A DNA stretch of 64,000 bases, taken from positions 17,140,545-17,204,544 of the forward strand of contig NC_081551.1 of NCBI RefSeq assembly GCF_901000735.1. The letters are read 5' to 3'. Position 1 is the stretch's first letter. Each line of letters starts with the position of its first letter. The translations under genes were made by a program, and so were the position numbers. This DNA comes from Corylus avellana. Its lineage: Eukaryota; Streptophyta; Magnoliopsida; Fagales; Betulaceae. Shown one piece after another: positions 11,269 through 28,862 of this stretch. The notes under the pieces were generated by a model. That model ran no database searches. It had not been told where the DNA came from and saw only the letters and a program-made list of their open reading frames with translations.

Positions 11269-12205
11269 ATGGCTGACATTTTTGCCCCTTTGCTCAGGGA
11301 GTACGTGTCCGGCGTACTCAAAGAAGACGCAAATTTATTAAATGGAGTGGAGGATAAAGTCAACTCACTTCAAGGGGAGCTCCGACTGATAAATATCTTC
11401 GTGAAGAACTCCGAGGCGAATCGGAAAGATGAAGTAGAGGAGGAGGTAGTCCGGCAAATGAAGGAAGTGGCTTCCGAGGCTGAGGATGTGATCACTGGAT
11501 TCAGCCTCGAGGTCACGAGTCACAGGAGTATGAGCGTGGGTGGGAGGTTATTTAATATCCCTTGTCACGCAAGGGCGCTTCTAGATTTTGGAAAGAAGAC
11601 AGTAGCCATCAAAGAGAAAATCAACGAAATATTCAACAATAAAAAAAAGTACGGCATTGAAATAGTTGAAATAAAAAGGAAGCGGCAGCGACTAGACCAG
11701 CCCGCTGATCCCGCGCCCGCCTTTTCAAGCCAGGAGGTGCATGAACGGAGGCAAAGTTTGGTATGAAATATATGGCGGGAGACGGGCCAAAATAATAGGT
11801 AGGATTATGGGGATAGGCAAAAAAAAAAAGCAATTTACCTTATAATTTATTTTTTTCCTTGTTGGGGGCAAATCCATCGCTGAACAGGTGCTAACAAAGA
11901 TTGCGCAGCTCACACAGTGGATGGACCAGCTACAGCAGGAGATGGAGAGGCGATTGGATCAGCTGAATGATGCCTTATCCGCAGAAATGAGGAGGGGGGA
12001 GGAGGATCGACGTCGAGCAGAGCGTATAGAGACAGTCATGTCCGATCTGCGAGCGTCTTTGAGTAGGGAGCGCGCTGCAAAGCTGAAGAGGAAAGGGAGG
12101 GAGAAAAACAAGATAAAAAAGAAGGAAGCGCGCTGCAAAGCTGAAGAGGAAAGGGAAGCGCCGCAGAGCAGAAAAATAAGGAAGAAAGAAGAAGCGTCGG
12201 AGTAG
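11269..12205 (+). CDS. Truncated CC-NLR-like protein: Rx-type coiled-coil domain plus coiled coil, no NB-ARC
   Basis: The frame opens with MADIFAPLLREYVSGVLKED at 11269. Residues 1-90 read as the Rx N-terminal coiled coil of CC-NLR immune receptors, with EAEDVITGF standing where the EDVID motif normally is. Instead of NB-ARC and LRR domains, the frame runs to a plausible donor after 11760 (TTG|GTATGA) and resumes after AACAG at 11888 in the same phase. That gives about 269 residues: a second charged coiled coil (MDQLQQEMERRLDQL) and a Lys/Arg/Glu-rich tail. The tail contains a 58-bp direct duplication (12070 and 12128) that shifts frame, so its end is probably not under selection. The next sequence is a relic of an alkenal reductase exon. 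Either a decayed NLR or a domain-only gene; I favour a pseudogene that happens to stay open. Intron and expression are inferred. Confidence 0.55.
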
Positions 12206-12487
12206 AACAGAGAGAAAAGAGCTCCTATGCAATGGATTTGTCCCTAATATTTAAGTTTTCCTGTTCTTTTCATGTCTTTATATTTATATCTTCAGTTGCC
12301 ATGTTAATAATTTAATAAATACTTTTAACACTTTTTCTCTTTAAAAGAAACTGAAAGTGAATTTGACGGAGTTAACGTTTGAACTCATGAACGTTGGTCT
12401 GAATACCATGTTAAATTACTAGTTATTCTAAAAATTTATGCTGATAAGAAAAAGCGAATCTAATCATTTAATAAATACTTTAATACC

Positions 12488-12612
12488 TTGGTATGGGTAA
12501 TATGCAGGCCGTTGAACATCACACTTGGGTTGGAGAAGATCCCCTCTACTTTCATATATTGGACTCTTTCCGGGTGACAATATTGGAAAGAAAATTGTTA
12601 AGATTGCATAGG
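12488..12612 (+). pseudogene. Relic of alkenal reductase last exon
   Basis: The stretch GGTAATATGCAGGCCGTTGA through AAAATTGTTAAGATTGCATAG aligns with the end of the intact reductase exon 5 (26700-26840) but is out of frame and peppered with changes. Only about 125 bp survive. It sits just downstream of the coiled-coil gene, the same arrangement as at 19845-20113. Confidence 0.7.
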
Positions 12613-13950
12613 AATGACCGGAAAGAAAGAAAAAAAGAAAAAAAAAAAAAGAGGTTATTTTCTTGAATAATGAAATGAAAAGAATACTACTCTATTAAGA
12701 GAGTATCTTTAATGTGGTCGGTGCAAAAAATCTCTGTTTAGTGCCCACCATTTAGAGGTCGCCACGTCAACTTGGAACACATTAGAAAAAACACACAACC
12801 ACATCTGATTATATCAGGTTTTATTAAATATTTATTTTTTTAGAAAAAAGGCAACCAAGTGTGGTCACCCCAAAGAGAGGTGGGGGAGGTTCGCCGCTGT
12901 TATACAAATTTTAATATTCGCAAGTGCACGAATCGTTTGCAATATAATATTTTGCAAGTGCGAGGTTGAACCCACAGAGAATTGTATTTTTGAATAACAA
13001 ATTTAAATCTAAATTAATTGAACCCTAACCTAGTTCCAAATTTTGAGAGATTATTGTTTGAATAAAAAATCAAAGGCAAAAGCAATTTAAAATGAATGTA
13101 ATCTAATGACGAAGCACTAGGGTTTCAGAATTCATACTCACAAATTCATAGCAACATAGTTCCATGATCTTTAATATTTCTCAAAGTTCTCACATGTAAA
13201 TCTTAGGTTTGTTTTACTATTGCTTCAAAGAATTAATCAAAACATCCCATGTATCCATTAATAACCCAAATCACAAAAGAAATCCAATAATTAATTAAAT
13301 CATTAACTCTATCCGTAAATCACAAGAAAATATCCAATTTTTATCAAAACATCTATTGTATCCAGAGAATAAATCACAGAGAAAATCCATTTTTTTTACA
13401 AAGAAAACCAAGCAATCAATTGCATTGAATAATCTTAAATCATCAAGTATATCCTTAAATCACAAAAGATATCCAAGAATTATTCAATCCAATTGCGTTG
13501 AAGTAAAACAATAGGGCAATTAAACCATTAAATTGGGAAACAATACATACATGGAACAAAGTGCCAATCATAAGTGATGCTTCATCTTCAACCTTAGTTG
13601 AAGGTTTAGCCTTTCATGGTATTAAAAGACAAAACACGATTGATTGAATTTATAATGGAAAATTGAGTACTAACAAATATGGAATCACAAAGTTGAGATC
13701 CAAAAGTTAGGAAAACCTAAAACTCTCTTCTTTCTCCTCTGAAATCTCGAAATTCGCAGCCTCCCTAAACTAAGATGAGAATTTTCTATTTATAGGCCTA
13801 AAACTAGGGTTTACAAGTTGAATTAGAACAAAACTCGCTGCCAGATCGGACAAGTGCGCTCGATCGCACACTCAGTGCGCTCGAGCGCACTCGAGCATCA
13901 ATTCCTCTCTGCAGCGCAAGCATGCGTGCTCGATGGGCTTTGGACTGGGA
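12613..13950. other. Repeat-derived DNA, no gene
   Basis: 12720-12900 looks like a broken MITE with GGTGGGGG/GGTCACCCC pieces. 12905-13800 starts GCAAGTGCACGAATCG, reads as non-coding AT-rich repeat (probably retrotransposon-derived) and has no open frame. 13848-13935 holds a cluster of GCGCTCGATCGCAC / GTGCGCTCGAGCGCAC palindromes. Confidence 0.45.
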
Positions 13951-14137
13951 CTCTTCTTAAACTACCAAAAAAATGTCAATGTTTTCAAATGACAAAAATA
14001 CTTCTAATATGTTTGAGAGATAATTGGAGGAAATGAATGTAATTGTTTCACATTGCACGACATTGAATAAAAGTTCATTTATACTCTATCTTAATTGTAC
14101 CCATAAATAATAACAGAAAAAGACGTTTCACACATTA
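13951..14137 (+). repeat. Inverted repeat, left copy (partner 16385-16572)
   Basis: CTTCTTAAACTACC through the ACATTGAATAAAAGTTCATT region matches 16385-16572 in reverse complement with few differences. These may be the ends of a 2.6-kb element, or two copies of one MITE in opposite orientation. No target duplication was found. Confidence 0.65.
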
Positions 14138-15207
14138 AAACAAAAATACTTCATTAACACAATTGATCATTTGGGAGAATTCATAGGGTCACACATTCTT
14201 GTGCAACCTTTTAACCACCTTAACTGGCGAGTCGCTTTCTTAGTCACAAGAATTTATAGGGTCGTGTTATTCATTCGACACGTTTTCTTTTTATTTTCTG
14301 TTTACATGTACTGAGTAAGTTGTTTCGAGGCTTATTGTTAAGTTACCTAACCTTTTTTATGTGTTCGCTTTTGTACTTTTAGTCCGCTCCCCCGTTCCCC
14401 GTTATACCTCATAAATAAAGAAGAAGATAATTTGAGAGAACATTGACCATTGGTAGTAGTTTGAGAGGGAGTTACATTTCTTATTTTTATTTATTTCTTT
14501 ATACATAAAAAGAGCCAATGCACAACAAAATTGTAACTTTTGTTTGATAAGGAAAATACACTTTAGTCCATTTTCTTTGTTCTTCATGGTTAACTCAAGC
14601 AAGGTTATTTCCGTCTTTCGGTTGTTTTAATTACTATATGGCCCTTCATCTTTGTTCATCGTAGTTATATAAGACAAGGTTATTTTTGTCTTTCACTATA
14701 CACAATTATCTTTACTATTTTACCCATTTTGTTTGTTCGTCATGCTTAAATCAAGAAAGGTTATTTTCGTCTTTTGGTTGTCTTAAGTACTATTTGTCCC
14801 TCATCTCTTTTAATTTTTTCTCATTTTCAAAGAGCATTCCCATCAGATTCCAACATACTTCCTATAAGAGGTTATATTCCCGACGTTTAGGAAAAATGTC
14901 AAAAAAATCGCAAAAAACCACCTACAGCAGACTCCCTATATGGTTCCTTAAACCATCAGCAGTTACAATCCAATGTATTGGGTTCTACTCTAGCAATCTT
15001 TGTGATTATTAAAATAGAAAAAAAAAATTCTCTCTCCTCTCTCCTCCCACATCTCTCTCTCACCTCTCTTTCTCTCTCTCGCACCACCAAACTTGCAGCA
15101 AACTAGAGATTTCAGACCAAATCGCACCACCAAACGAGCAGCAAACCAGAGATTTTAGACCGAATTAGAGATTTGTTTCAACTTTCAACTGATTAAACCA
15201 AAGAAAC
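14138..15207. other. Intergenic DNA between inverted repeats
   Basis: 14560-14790 repeats a TTATTTTCGTCTTT(T/C)GGTTGT motif about three times. 15010-15190 is CT-rich like a 5' UTR, with a tandem CACCACCAAAC..GCAGCAAAC unit. No gene recognised. Confidence 0.4.
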
Positions 15208-15307
15208 NNNNNNNNNNNNNNNNNNNNNNNNNNNNNNNNNNNNNNNNNNNNNNNNNNNNNNNNNNNNNNNNNNNNNNNNNNNNNNNNNNNNNNNNNNNNN
15301 NNNNNNN
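15208..15307. other. Assembly gap (100 N)
   Basis: Exactly 100 N; true size unknown. Confidence 0.98.
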
Positions 15308-15610
15308 TTTGGAATATGTGCTTAGCAGAGATTTTGTGCGATTCTTTGATTGATTAATCAAAAAAATTTGATTTCTTTTTTTTAGTGTTTATTTTTGTAA
15401 GGATTCATAAAAATAAAATAAAATAAAAAAATTGATTTATCTTTTTGTCGTGTTTATTTATGTGCTTGGTGATTTTTTTGTTGGGTTTCTAAAGAGATCT
15501 AGGGATCCTGAGAGTGAGTTACTGCACTTTTTGACAATTTTTTTTGTGGGTTTTGCTTGAAACTGGTGTATCAAAGAGATCAAGAGAGAGTTAGTTTGCT
15601 TTTGTGTGCT

Positions 15611-15652
<42 letters not shown>

Positions 15653-16384
15653 GACATGCATCTTATTGAATAATTGTATGACTTTATAGTTATATATGTG
15701 CTGCCGACAGTGAGAGAACATGAGAGTAACATTTTTTATATGATGTTTTTAGTTCATAGGGAATTAGAGATAATCAGAGAAAACGTGAGAGTATGAGGCG
15801 TGAGATAGAGTGGGATTTAATGATGTAATTTTTGATACGTAAAAACATTTTCTATTTTACATACAGTATGATGTTTCTACTCACTGAGTATGCGACTCAC
15901 TTTCCTTCTCTTTCTCTTTCACAATTTTATAAAAAAAAACAACCCAGGTGAAGTCATTAATGATGCTATAAGCCAAGGAAACTAGAGACAGAAGCAACTT
16001 CTAGCAGAGGAATGAAATAAAGTTTGAAGTTTATTTGATATGTTAATATTATTATGAAACTCTGATATTATGGAATATTTTTGTTTACGGAATTATTATA
16101 ACCTCATGAGAATTGAATATCTCCTTACTACGGGAAGGGGGTGTTACAGTGAAATTGCAAGTGAATTTGCCAAAGCTTCCCATACCGTGTGTCACATAAA
16201 TCGAGAAATGGACTTTATGATTATCCCATTTGAATCCCGGTAGACAGGGCTGATTTTACTTGAAAGTTTTTTTTTGCCCTTTCTACTTTTGTAATGTTAA
16301 TGTGTTATGCTATCACACCAATACCGATACCGATTGCTGGAAATTAAGCATGTGCCTTGCACGTGCCATTCCACTAGTGTTTTA
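15308..16384. other. Intergenic and repeat DNA with (TA)n
   Basis: A (TA)18 microsatellite lies at 15614-15649. 15950-16150 ends in GGGGGTGTTACA, which resembles retrotransposon LTR sequence. No coding sequence recognised. Confidence 0.4.
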
Positions 16385-16572
16385 ATACGTGTGAAAGGTC
16401 TTTTTAATTTGTTATTATTTATGGGTACGATTAAGATAGACTATAAATGAACTTTTATTCAATGTCGTGCAGTGTGAAACAATTACATTCATTTCCTCCA
16501 ATTATCATCTCAAACATATTAGAGGTATTTGTCATTTGAAAACATTGACATTTTTTGATAGTTTAAGAAGAG
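16385..16572 (-). repeat. Inverted repeat, right copy (partner 13951-14137)
   Basis: Reverse complement of the left copy, including GTTTAAGAAGAG at its outer end. Confidence 0.65.
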
Positions 16573-17056
16573 TTGACATAATTGATAGTTTGGGAGGACA
16601 TTGACAACAGAAAATAATCATCTCAATTTCATTTGAAATAAAAAACAATACCAAAAATACCCTTGGCGACCAAACCCACGAGACCCACGACGTGGGTCTC
16701 GCCTCAAGATGACTCACCTCAAAACCCGCTTTGAAACCATCGTGACCCGCCTCAAAACCCGATTCTAATGCTTTAAAACCAAATTCTAATGTCTCAAATC
16801 TCGTTTTTAATGTTTCAAAACTCGTTTTTGGATTCAAAACTAAAACATAAAGGTGGAAAGTTAATTCTTTAGGGATTTTATCACCCTAAAGGCCGAAAAT
16901 ATGTAGCTCTAGCGCCGGAGAAGATGACCCACCATCCAGCAACAAAAATGAGTTCAAATATAGTGTGTAGGGGTGTGATATTTTTGTGGATTTTTTTGGT
17001 TTTTGCTTATGTGTCGCTTTGTGATAGGAGGCTGTAAAAGTTGCCTTTTTAAGGTT
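16573..17056. other. Intergenic DNA
   Basis: 16680-16820 is a short tandem-like stretch (CTCAAAACCCG, TTTGAAACC, TTCTAATG units). No gene. Confidence 0.4.
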
Positions 17057-17065
17057 CATCTGGAC

Positions 17066-17588
17066 GGATCGGGATCCCCAGCAATAGTTGGGGAATTTCC
17101 CTTGAATTTTTTTGTTAATCTTAATCGTCCAATGTTATCCAACGGCTACCAACTTGCCACGTGTTACACTAAAAAGAAAATAATAAAATATTATTTAAAT
17201 TTTAAAAATAAATATAAACTAAAATAAAAAACAAGTAAAATAAAGAAATTATTAAAAAAAGAAGGGGTGGTTCGGCCACCCCCTAGAGCCAAACCCCATA
17301 GCTACCCCCTAGGGTTTGGCCCTAGGGGGTGGCTTCGGCCACCCTCTAGGGCCATGGGGGTGGGGGTGGCTAACTGGTCTTTTAGGGTGGCCGAACCACC
17401 CAATCTTTTTTAATAATTTATTTTATTTTTTTAGTTTATATTTATTTTTTAAATTTAAATTATATTTTATTATTTTCTTTTTAGTGGGACACGTGGCATG
17501 TTGGTAGCCGTTAGATAACATTGGACGGTTGGGATTAACAAAAAAAACTCCTTGACAATTCTCTAACTATTGTTGAGGATCCCGATCC
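17066..17588. mobile_element. MULE-type MITE, 523 bp
   Basis: The ends GGATCGGGATCC and GGATCCCGATCC (as read on plus at the right) start inverted arms of about 110 bp sharing AACGGCTACCAAC and GCCACGTGT. An exact 9-bp duplication CATCTGGAC flanks it (17057-17065 and 17589-17597). The core holds GGGTGGC palindromes. The GGATC-type tip resembles that of the 3.6-kb MULE at 4727, a candidate relative. Confidence 0.85.
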
Positions 17589-17597
17589 CATCTGGAC

Positions 17598-18189
17598 GAA
17601 AGTTAAACTCACTTTATATCGTGTTGATCATTTTCAAACTAATTCGATGGTCAAACTGACCCTATAATAGAATTGGTCTTTTCACGAAACAAAGGAAGCA
17701 ACGTGGAAATAGCGCCACTGAGATTTGCTACAGTGCATTCTCCCACTCATCTCCTCACCATCTTTCATCTTCCAACATCTTGATTTTTTCAAAAATAAAT
17801 AAATAAATACAAGAGAGAGGAGATGGTGGGGAGATGGGTGAGAGAATGCAAAAAAAGCATTTGCCATATAAAAAAGGCATTCTTCCAAGATCGCAACACA
17901 TGCAGCTGCGCGCCTTCTCAACTCTTCTTTTCTCATATCTTTCTCTTCTTCACCCCTAACTTTTAGCGATAGATTGTGGTTGTGGATCTGTTTCCTTTCA
18001 TCCTTCTTTCCATTTTCCCTTTCCCTTTCCCCTCGATCGCCACCACACTCAAGCCGGCCAGACTTTCGTATGGGTAGAGGTCTAGGGCCAAAAAATTTAG
18101 TGGGTAGGGCTAATAAGAAAAAATTTCTAAAATTTATAATTTTTTTTTTCGCCTTATATTAGGGACTATGGACTACACGTGCCGGCCAC
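17598..18189. other. Duplicated 5' flank of the coiled-coil unit
   Basis: 17694 (GAAGCAACGTGGAAATAG), 17885 (CTTCCAAGATCGCAAC) and 17961 match the 5' flank of the first coiled-coil gene at 10918-11150 in the same order, so the duplication includes upstream DNA. Confidence 0.6.
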
Positions 18190-19655
18190 GCCCCAGTCCT
18201 GTCCAACATTGTTGCCCCTTTCATCATGGATACCTTGTCCGGTGTACTCATAAAAGAAGCATATTTGTTTTATGGAGCGGGGGATAACGTCAAGGCACTT
18301 CAAGAGGATCTGCGAATGATATATCTCCTTCACGACCAGCTCCAATGCGGAGCGGAAAGAATTAATGGAGGTAATGCGGCAAATAATGGAAGTGGCTTCC
18401 GAGGCTGACGATGTAATCACTAGATTCAGCAGCGAGGTCACGGAACCAGTGGCGGATTTACACAGGGGCGACCTGGGGGCAGGCGCCCCTGGTAAATTTT
18501 TTTTTAAAAAAATTTATTAAGTATTTTGAATCAGAATTTTATGGGTGCCCCTGGTAAAAAAAAATTACCAGGGGCACCCTTGGCCTTCTTTTGGTCGTTC
18601 AAATGGCCATTATGTAGAGAAATGAGGTTATTTTTTATTAAAGAGAGAGAGAGAATAAAGTTATATTTTATTAGTGGAGAGAGAATAAATAATAATTTAT
18701 TATTAAAAAAAGATAGTGGGTGAATTTTTTAGTGTTTCTAGTCATAGTTTATAGATAAATGTGATTTTTTTTTTTTTTTGCTAAATTTAGAATCTTAGTC
18801 TCTTTTCCGTAGGCTTAAACTCTAATATAATTTATGCTTTGAGATTTGAGGCTTTTCTAAAAGAAATAGCGGTATGCTAATAACCCACTAAAAGTACTCA
18901 TTTTTCTTAGACACTAGTAGTCATTTAATTGTGCTTAGTTTATTTCGTAAGTAGTTTAAATTATTATGTGTTTGTGACGTCGTTAGATGAAGATTTTTAA
19001 TAGTTACTTTGATTTTTTTTTTTGTTGTTGGGTAATTTGATGAGTTTGATTTGATTTGTGATACATATATTATGGTATAATTTATTTTTTTGATTGTATT
19101 TACCGTATTATAAAAAATATATATAATACATAAAGAGAAAAAAAAATTAATTTTTTACGCCCCTACTCCTATTCCTAGATCCGCCACTGCACGGAACACA
19201 TGAGGAGGAGCTGGCTATGGAGGTTTGTTAATTACCCTTTTCACGCAAATATGATTCTACATTTTGGAAGGAAGACAGTAACCGTCAAAGACAAAATCAA
19301 CGAAATCTTCAGAAATAAAACAAAGTAAGCCACTGAAATATATGACAAAAAAAGGAAGCTGCAGCGACTTGCCGAGCCAGTTGATCCCGAGGCATCATTA
19401 TCATTATCATCATCATCATCATCACAGCCCGCCTTTTCGAGCCAAGAGATGCTAACAAAGATTGGGTAGCTCACAGAGGGGATGGACCAGCTACGGCAGG
19501 AGATGGAATGGCGATATGATCAGCTGAATGATAAGGTGAATCAGTTGGCTGATGCCTTAGCCGCAGAAATGACGAGTCGGGAGGAGGATTGCTGGCGAGC
19601 AGAGCGTATAGAGACATTCATGTCCGATCCGCAAGCGTCTTTGCTGGCTAGATAG
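18190..19655 (+). pseudogene. Second CC-NLR-like copy, broken by an hAT insertion
   Basis: Before the insertion the sequence encodes a diverged Rx-type coiled coil (MDTLSGVLIKEA, EDLRMIYLLHDQL, then in another frame EVASEADDVITRF), so at least one frameshift is present. 18447-19189 is foreign hAT DNA. After it the homology resumes with KTVTVKDKINEIF-like coding, a run of TCATCA repeats, and the same downstream coiled coil (EGMDQLRQEMEWRYDQL), with stops. Unlike the first copy, the stretch matching 11741-11887 is missing here (AGCCAAGAG joins directly to ATGCTAAC), a deletion bounded by short AGGTGC homology. Clearly non-functional. Confidence 0.75.
18447..19189. mobile_element. Non-autonomous hAT element, 743 bp
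   Basis: The ends are perfect over CAGTGGCGGAT inverted, followed by similar GGGGCG tracts. An exact 8-bp duplication CACGGAAC flanks it (18439-18446 and 19190-19197). The interior has a GGTGCCCCTGGTAA inverted pair (about 18543-18580) and no transposase. Intact ends and duplication indicate a fairly recent insertion. Confidence 0.92.
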
Positions 19656-19844
19656 TCGCCAGGTTGACGTGCTGACTGGTAAGCCACTTCATTACTATTC
19701 TATTCATTTTGAGTAATACTACGTATTACTATTACTTTTCTGTGCGATACACCTTCTCAAAGACCTGTTACTATATATTCAACTTTTGAGAAACCAAACA
19801 TGAGAAAAAGGAAAGGACCAAAAGAACCAAGAGCTGTACTTTTG

Positions 19845-20113
19845 TGGGATTATCTCTGAGTACGCGGATGCCGGAAAACGAGCTGCTCTAGATGTGCTAG
19901 ATCTTGTGTACAAGAATCCGAGGATTTTTGGCAGCTGATTGTATGAATATGTTTGCAGATTTTATATCAACAACCTTGGATCACCTTCGTACGGGTAATA
20001 TGCAGGCAGTTGAAGACATCACACCTGGGTCGGAGAACATCCCCTCTGCTTTCATTCGTCTCTTTCGGGGTGAAAACATTGGAAAGAAAATTGTTAAGAT
20101 TGCAGAAGAGTGA
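19845..20113 (+). pseudogene. Alkenal reductase exon 5 relic
   Basis: Starts with GIISEYADAGKRAA-type coding equivalent to intact residues about 256-270. It then loses about seven bases, which shifts the frame, and continues from RGFLAADCMNMFADF to a proper stop after KKIVKIAEE. About 75% of the last exon is recognisable. No upstream exons are attached; it follows the broken coiled-coil copy just as at 12488-12612. Confidence 0.85.
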
Positions 20114-20900
20114 ATGGAAAGAAAGAAAAAAAAAAAGGGTTAATTATTTTCTTGAATAATAAAATGAAAAGAACAATACTCCATTAATCATTTTGTTGTT
20201 CTTATGGTGATTTGTAGTTGTTGTTAGTTGCTACTTTCACTAGCAATTTATGAGATTATCAAGCACTGACAGGACAATCAAAAACAGAACCACAAGTGTA
20301 ATTTTTTTTTTTATTGAATGGTTACATCAAGATTCCTTAGAAGTACTCCTACAGTATCCGATCGAGTATACGGTAGATTTCTTAAATCTCCACCAATAGT
20401 TTTAAGAGTGATGTCAATCTTTATACTTATGTATCACATTAATTTTATGTTGTCTGACGCGAGTAAAAAATTTAAAACACATTACGTTAACTTGAAATAA
20501 ATGTGAAGAGCAACATTACTTTATTTTTAAAGTAAATTATAAAGATTTTGCTATATAAGCATTTATCACTTTATTACTTGCTATATTTATCATATACCGT
20601 TGACAACTAAAAGGTGAGTACAATATTTGTCCCATCATTAAAAAAAAAAAAAAGAAAAAAAAAAAAGGGAATAATTAATTTCAATCAAGTCTTGGTGTAA
20701 AGTTGGTATTTTACGGCATCTAATAAAAAGTTGACACCTTAATTTTTCTAACAAATAACAAAGAAAATGTCCACACACAAACAAACAAATTAAGCACTCT
20801 ATTCAAGAAATATCAACCACACAAATCTTATCTTATACATGCCAAAAAAAGCAAATGCCATAAAAAGCAAGGCCAGCTTCTGCAGCCGCTGCTCTACTTG
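20114..20900. other. Intergenic DNA upstream of the alkenal reductase
   Basis: AT-rich, with poly-A tracts at about 20640-20670. No other gene or paired repeat recognised. Confidence 0.5.
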
Positions 20901-20910
20901 TACATATATA
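20901..20910 (+). promoter_or_regulatory. TATA-like element of the alkenal reductase gene
   Basis: TACATATATA lies 61-70 bases before the ATG at 20971, a plausible core-promoter distance with a short 5' leader. Judged by sequence and position only. Confidence 0.35.
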
Positions 20911-20970
20911 TGATCTAGCATTACTCTCTATACTGAGCCTCAATTGGAACAGAGAGATTTGGTGGTGACA

Positions 20971-26840
<5,870 letters not shown>

Positions 26841-27498
26841 ATGGGAAGAAAAAACTTGCCATATAACTTGGTAATGCGTCTGTAAATATTAGCCTTTGAA
26901 TCAATGGCTGATTTTCGCAAAAAACTATATATTTTGCTTGATTAGTGAACTGAAATGAACGTATTCTATTGATCATTTGTAGTTATTGTGGATGGTAATT
27001 GTCCCTGCTAGCAATAATTACACTAACGATTTCAAGACACAATTATCAAGCACTGTCAGAGTAACCAAACAGATAATAAGAAAGAAATAAAGCAGTAGGA
27101 TTCATGTTTTGAGAATGGTTAACTAATTAATCAAATTGGTAAACCATGGTCAATCTCTGAAGTTTGCATCTCAAAGCAGTTTCTCAGATTTTCCTATTAT
27201 TCAGTATTCTTCTATCTCCTATCATTTCTTTTTAAAAAGTCAAACACATAAGTGAATATATGCGTCCTACGTATCCAATAGTTTATTTTCAAAAGATGAG
27301 GATGAAAAAAATAAAATAAAAATGAGAGAATAGCATTTCTCTTCTACGTTCTTAACTTCTTGGCTTGGCTTGCAATTAAAGAACCCCAAAAATTCGAAAA
27401 TACCCCATGTCAAGTTGGTTGAAGTGACACAAGAGAAAAAACTCATGCTTCTTGTTTTGTTGTTGCCTACCATGTTTTTTGCCTTTCTTTTGAGTGAC
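26841..27498. other. 3' flank of the alkenal reductase
   Basis: AT-rich and conserved in copy 2 (42304-42970). No further gene seen. Confidence 0.5.
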
Positions 27499-28608
27499 TG
27501 ATGCAGATTGCGTAGCCGTCAGTTTATTTTATTTTCTAAACCGGCTTTATGTTGTTATTTTATTAGGATTAGGGTTTTGAGAGTCTTTATTTCGTTATTT
27601 TATTAGGCTTAGGGTTTTAGGGGGGTATTTATGTCATATTTTATTAGGTTTAAGGTTTTAGGCTATAAATATATGCTTACAGTCTCCAGAGAAAACAATT
27701 GTTGTTTATTATTGATTCTGTTGAATAAGAATTACTCATAAGTGAGTTTTCTTCTTATTTTTCCTTAAAATCATAGATAGACTCTATATTTTGAGAAGAA
27801 TTCTCAGATCATTGATAGATTCAAGATCTAGAATTACATATCCGCTGCTTTATTGTTGTTCTTCGCTGCAACCTACCAAGTCAAGCTGCATTAGTTGGTA
27901 TCAAAGCTCAATTACTTTCCATGAGTGGGGAGGAGCAACCGCTTTACAGACATAAACGAGGTGCACGTGCGCATGAAGGCAGCAAGTAGGGAGCAAACGG
28001 CAATAATTCGACCGAACGGCTGTCGTCGCCAACCAAGACCGCGATTCGCGGAGACGGAAGGCAAATCTAACGCTGAGTGGTGGCAATACAAGGAGTATCG
28101 ACTCAGGGCTATGAGGGATCAAATTGAAGGCCTCATTACCCAAGTATTCGACTGGTGTCGTCACAATGGAAATGGATCTAGAAACTCGTTAATGGAGCGC
28201 CGAATGCAGGAACATCAGCACCTTGCGCAAGCTCATGCCAATCAACGGGTGAGTAGATTCAAACTCGATACACCGGAATTCCAAGGTTGCTTATAACCCA
28301 AAGAGTTCATGGTGGCAGAAAAAAATAGAAAATTTCCACAAAAAGAAGTATCTAGGAAAATGGCGGAGTTGGTGCCTAAGGAGGGGGCAGAGATCAAGTG
28401 TCGTTCGGTGTCCCGATACATTAAATGTACGTGCCGACCATTTCAAACTATATGCACCATGAGAGGCAAGGGGGCCAAGCTTGTCATTGATCCAAGGAGT
28501 CATGAGAATCTAGTCTCGGAGGAAGCGGTTCTACATACAACCAAGTATTCGCTTCGTGAAGTAGCAATAAAAGTACATATAACATCAATGATAATTTTCA
28601 CTGTTTGA
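27499..28608 (+). mobile_element. Truncated Ty3/gypsy retrotransposon (5' LTR, PBS, gag and protease remnants)
   Basis: The LTR 27499-27893 (TGATGCAG to CTGCATTA) is followed two bases later by TGGTATCAAAGC (27896-27907), close to the initiator-methionine tRNA primer site. A gag relic follows (WWQYKEYRLRAM, FKLDTPEFQGCL) with a stop at about 28296. Then comes a protease-region relic (CTMRGKGAKLVIDPRSHENL), in which the expected catalytic DxGS is degraded to DPRS. No reverse transcriptase, integrase or 3' LTR is present. Dead element. Copy 2 holds the first 198 bp of the same LTR at 42971-43168. Confidence 0.8.
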
Positions 28609-28862
28609 AAGTTTGTGTAGCATTTCTGGTTCTAGAATACAAGTTCTTCTTGCACACGGACTTGGGAGAAATAACTTCTTGCATATAATATAGACTTGGA
28701 GAAGGAAACTTCTAGCTGATGGACTTGGAGTTCGACATAAGGTGGTCTCTCTTTGCAGATGGAATTTTCGTGAATCTAGGCTTGCACGATCTTTGATTGA
28801 AAAATAAAATACAATAAAAATAAAGACACTAAATGGCTGTAGATAAATGGCTTTGTAATCCG

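Noticed and set aside
20944..20970. Upstream start (TTG) extending the alkenal reductase N-terminus
   Set aside because: Not an ATG. Family proteins begin with MEVSN-like sequence, which matches the ATG at 20971.
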